A DNA stretch of 14,333 nucleotides from contig JADGHI010000041.1 of assembly GCA_019689515.1 (NCBI GenBank), forward strand, positions 1-14,333, given 5' to 3'. The notes under the pieces were generated by a model, which was not told where the DNA came from, did not search any database, and worked only from the letters and a program-made list of their open reading frames with translations. Below are positions 13,758 through 14,333 of this stretch, in pieces. The first letter of the stretch is position 1, and every line of letters begins with the position of its first letter. The position numbers and the translations under genes were made by a program. The DNA comes from Acetobacteraceae bacterium (GTDB lineage Bacteria > Pseudomonadota > Alphaproteobacteria > Acetobacterales > Acetobacteraceae).

Positions 13758-14254
13758 CCGGGGCGCGCGCGAGGCCGCGCAGGCGGTGGGGACGGGCGCT
13801 GCTGGCCGGGCTGGCCGCGTGCGGCGCGACGATCGCGACGGGAGGCTGCGTGCAGGACGCCTCGCTCGCGGCGCCCCCGGCGATGGCCGGTGCCGCAACG
13901 CCGGCTTCGGCGGCGCGCGCATCCTCGGCGCGGGCGGCGGCCGCACCACCTCGGTCGCAACCGGCCAGCCGGCTGCCCGTGGCGCGTCTGGCGGCGCCCG
14001 CCTTGCCGGAGCCTCCTCCGCCTCCGCCTCCGCCCGCGTCCCGCGCGGAGCGCGCGCCTGTCCCCAATCGTGATCTGGAGGCGCCACGCGACCCTCAGAT
14101 GGCCGAGCGGCCCCGCTTCGACCCGACCCTCATCGCGCCACGCAGCACGACACGCGGCGGGAGCTTCGAGGGCGACGAGTTCCAGCGCCAGCGGGACTGG
14201 CTGTTCGAGCAGCCCGCCCCGGGGGCGACGCTGCGGATTCCCTTCTCCTACTGA
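13754..14254 (+). CDS. Proline-rich putative lipoprotein, unrecognised; start uncertain
   Basis: The frame ends at TGA 14252-14254 and contains a clear export signal: an Arg-rich stretch (RPRRRWGR), a short hydrophobic ALLAGLAA, and a lipobox-like LAAC. A second Cys in TGGC follows nine residues later. After this come Ala/Pro/Ser-rich low-complexity sequence, eight prolines in a row (about 14010-14033), and a less biased C-terminus ending QRQRDWLFEQPAPGATLRIPFSY in outline. This suggests a cell-envelope protein with a flexible spacer and a small C-terminal element. No ATG, GTG or TTG lies at the right place. CTG at 13754, overlapping the NUDIX stop as CTGA, gives 166 residues and places the signal at the N-terminus. 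ATG at 13619 would overlap the NUDIX gene by 139 nt. GTG at 13850, after GGGAGG, would lose the signal. The family is unknown. Confidence 0.55.
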   Translation: MTGARARPRRRWGRALLAGLAACGATIATGGCVQDASLAAPPAMAGAATPASAARASSARAAAAPPRSQPASRLPVARLAAPALPEPPPPPPPPASRAERAPVPNRDLEAPRDPQMAERPRFDPTLIAPRSTTRGGSFEGDEFQRQRDWLFEQPAPGATLRIPFSY

Positions 14255-14282
14255 CCTCCCCGCCGCGGCGGGCACAGGGAGG
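14255..14282. terminator. Possible terminator hairpin between convergent genes
   Basis: Directly after the lipoprotein stop, CCTCCC (14255-14260) can pair with GGGAGG (14277-14282), and the interval includes the self-complementary CGCCGCGGCG (14261-14270). It lies between two convergent frames, where a terminator would be expected. No T-run is present. Confidence 0.35.
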
Positions 14283-14291
14283 GGCCGGCGC

Positions 14292-14333
14292 TCAGGGCGC
14301 TTGGAGGAGCGTGAGCAGGCCCTTGATCAACTG
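14292..14333 (-). CDS. C-terminal end of a gene entering from the right edge
   Basis: On the minus strand the last 13 codons before TGA (14292-14294) read QLIKGLLTLLQAP, using GC-rich codons. A convergent neighbour would explain the hairpin at 14255-14282. The stretch is too short to name or to prove coding. Confidence 0.35.
   Translation of the reverse strand, partial: QLIKGLLTLLQAP

Overview
The window is very GC-rich (third codon positions are almost all G or C) and densely packed. Its content is typical of a metabolically versatile alphaproteobacterium. Orphan tripartite-tricarboxylate-transporter (TTT/Bug) binding proteins, family III CoA-transferases, an acyl-CoA dehydrogenase and a signature amidase together resemble Acetobacteraceae of the Roseomonas type. 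That placement is inference from gene style; there is no rRNA or other marker. I see no insertion sequence, CRISPR array, phage gene, tRNA or rRNA.

Layout. (1) 1-799, minus: the first 266 codons of a secreted alpha-2-macroglobulin-like protein that continues off the left edge. (2) 1011-4644, minus: read in transcription order, a Bug binding protein, an MDR/quinone-oxidoreductase-like enzyme coupled to it through TGATG, a GYD-domain protein with a very strong ribosome binding site, and a second Bug protein. (3) 4715-7104, plus, divergent from that set across 70 bp: a CaiB/BaiF CoA-transferase coupled through GTGA to an M20-type zinc amidohydrolase. (4) 7101-8318, minus: acetate kinase, whose stop codon lies in the same CTAG as the hydrolase stop. 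(5) 8319-8811: a 493-bp gap holding a probable coding remnant and a candidate promoter. (6) 8812-11242, plus: acyl-CoA dehydrogenase overlapping a second CaiB/BaiF CoA-transferase by 8 nt. (7) 11298-11408, minus: a 36-residue single-pass membrane protein with a near-consensus ribosome binding site, easily missed by length cut-offs. (8) 11662-14254, plus: signature amidase, zinc-ribbon NUDIX hydrolase, and a proline-rich putative lipoprotein with an unclear start. (9) 14292-14333, minus: possible last 13 codons of another gene.

How the genes may work together. Regions 2-3 look like a catabolic locus: periplasmic binding proteins capture a carboxylate, a CoA-transferase activates an acid, and an amidohydrolase releases it from a carbamoyl or amide precursor. 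Region 6 looks like a separate pair that activates an acid to its CoA ester and desaturates it. No TctA/TctB membrane subunits and no phosphotransacetylase lie in the window, so the Bug proteins and acetate kinase must work with proteins encoded elsewhere or serve other roles. I found no clearly new multi-gene system. The least described items are the 36-residue membrane protein with its 5' hairpin, the 9-bp hairpin ahead of the amidase, the coding remnant near 8450, and the lipoprotein with a non-ATG or overlapping start.
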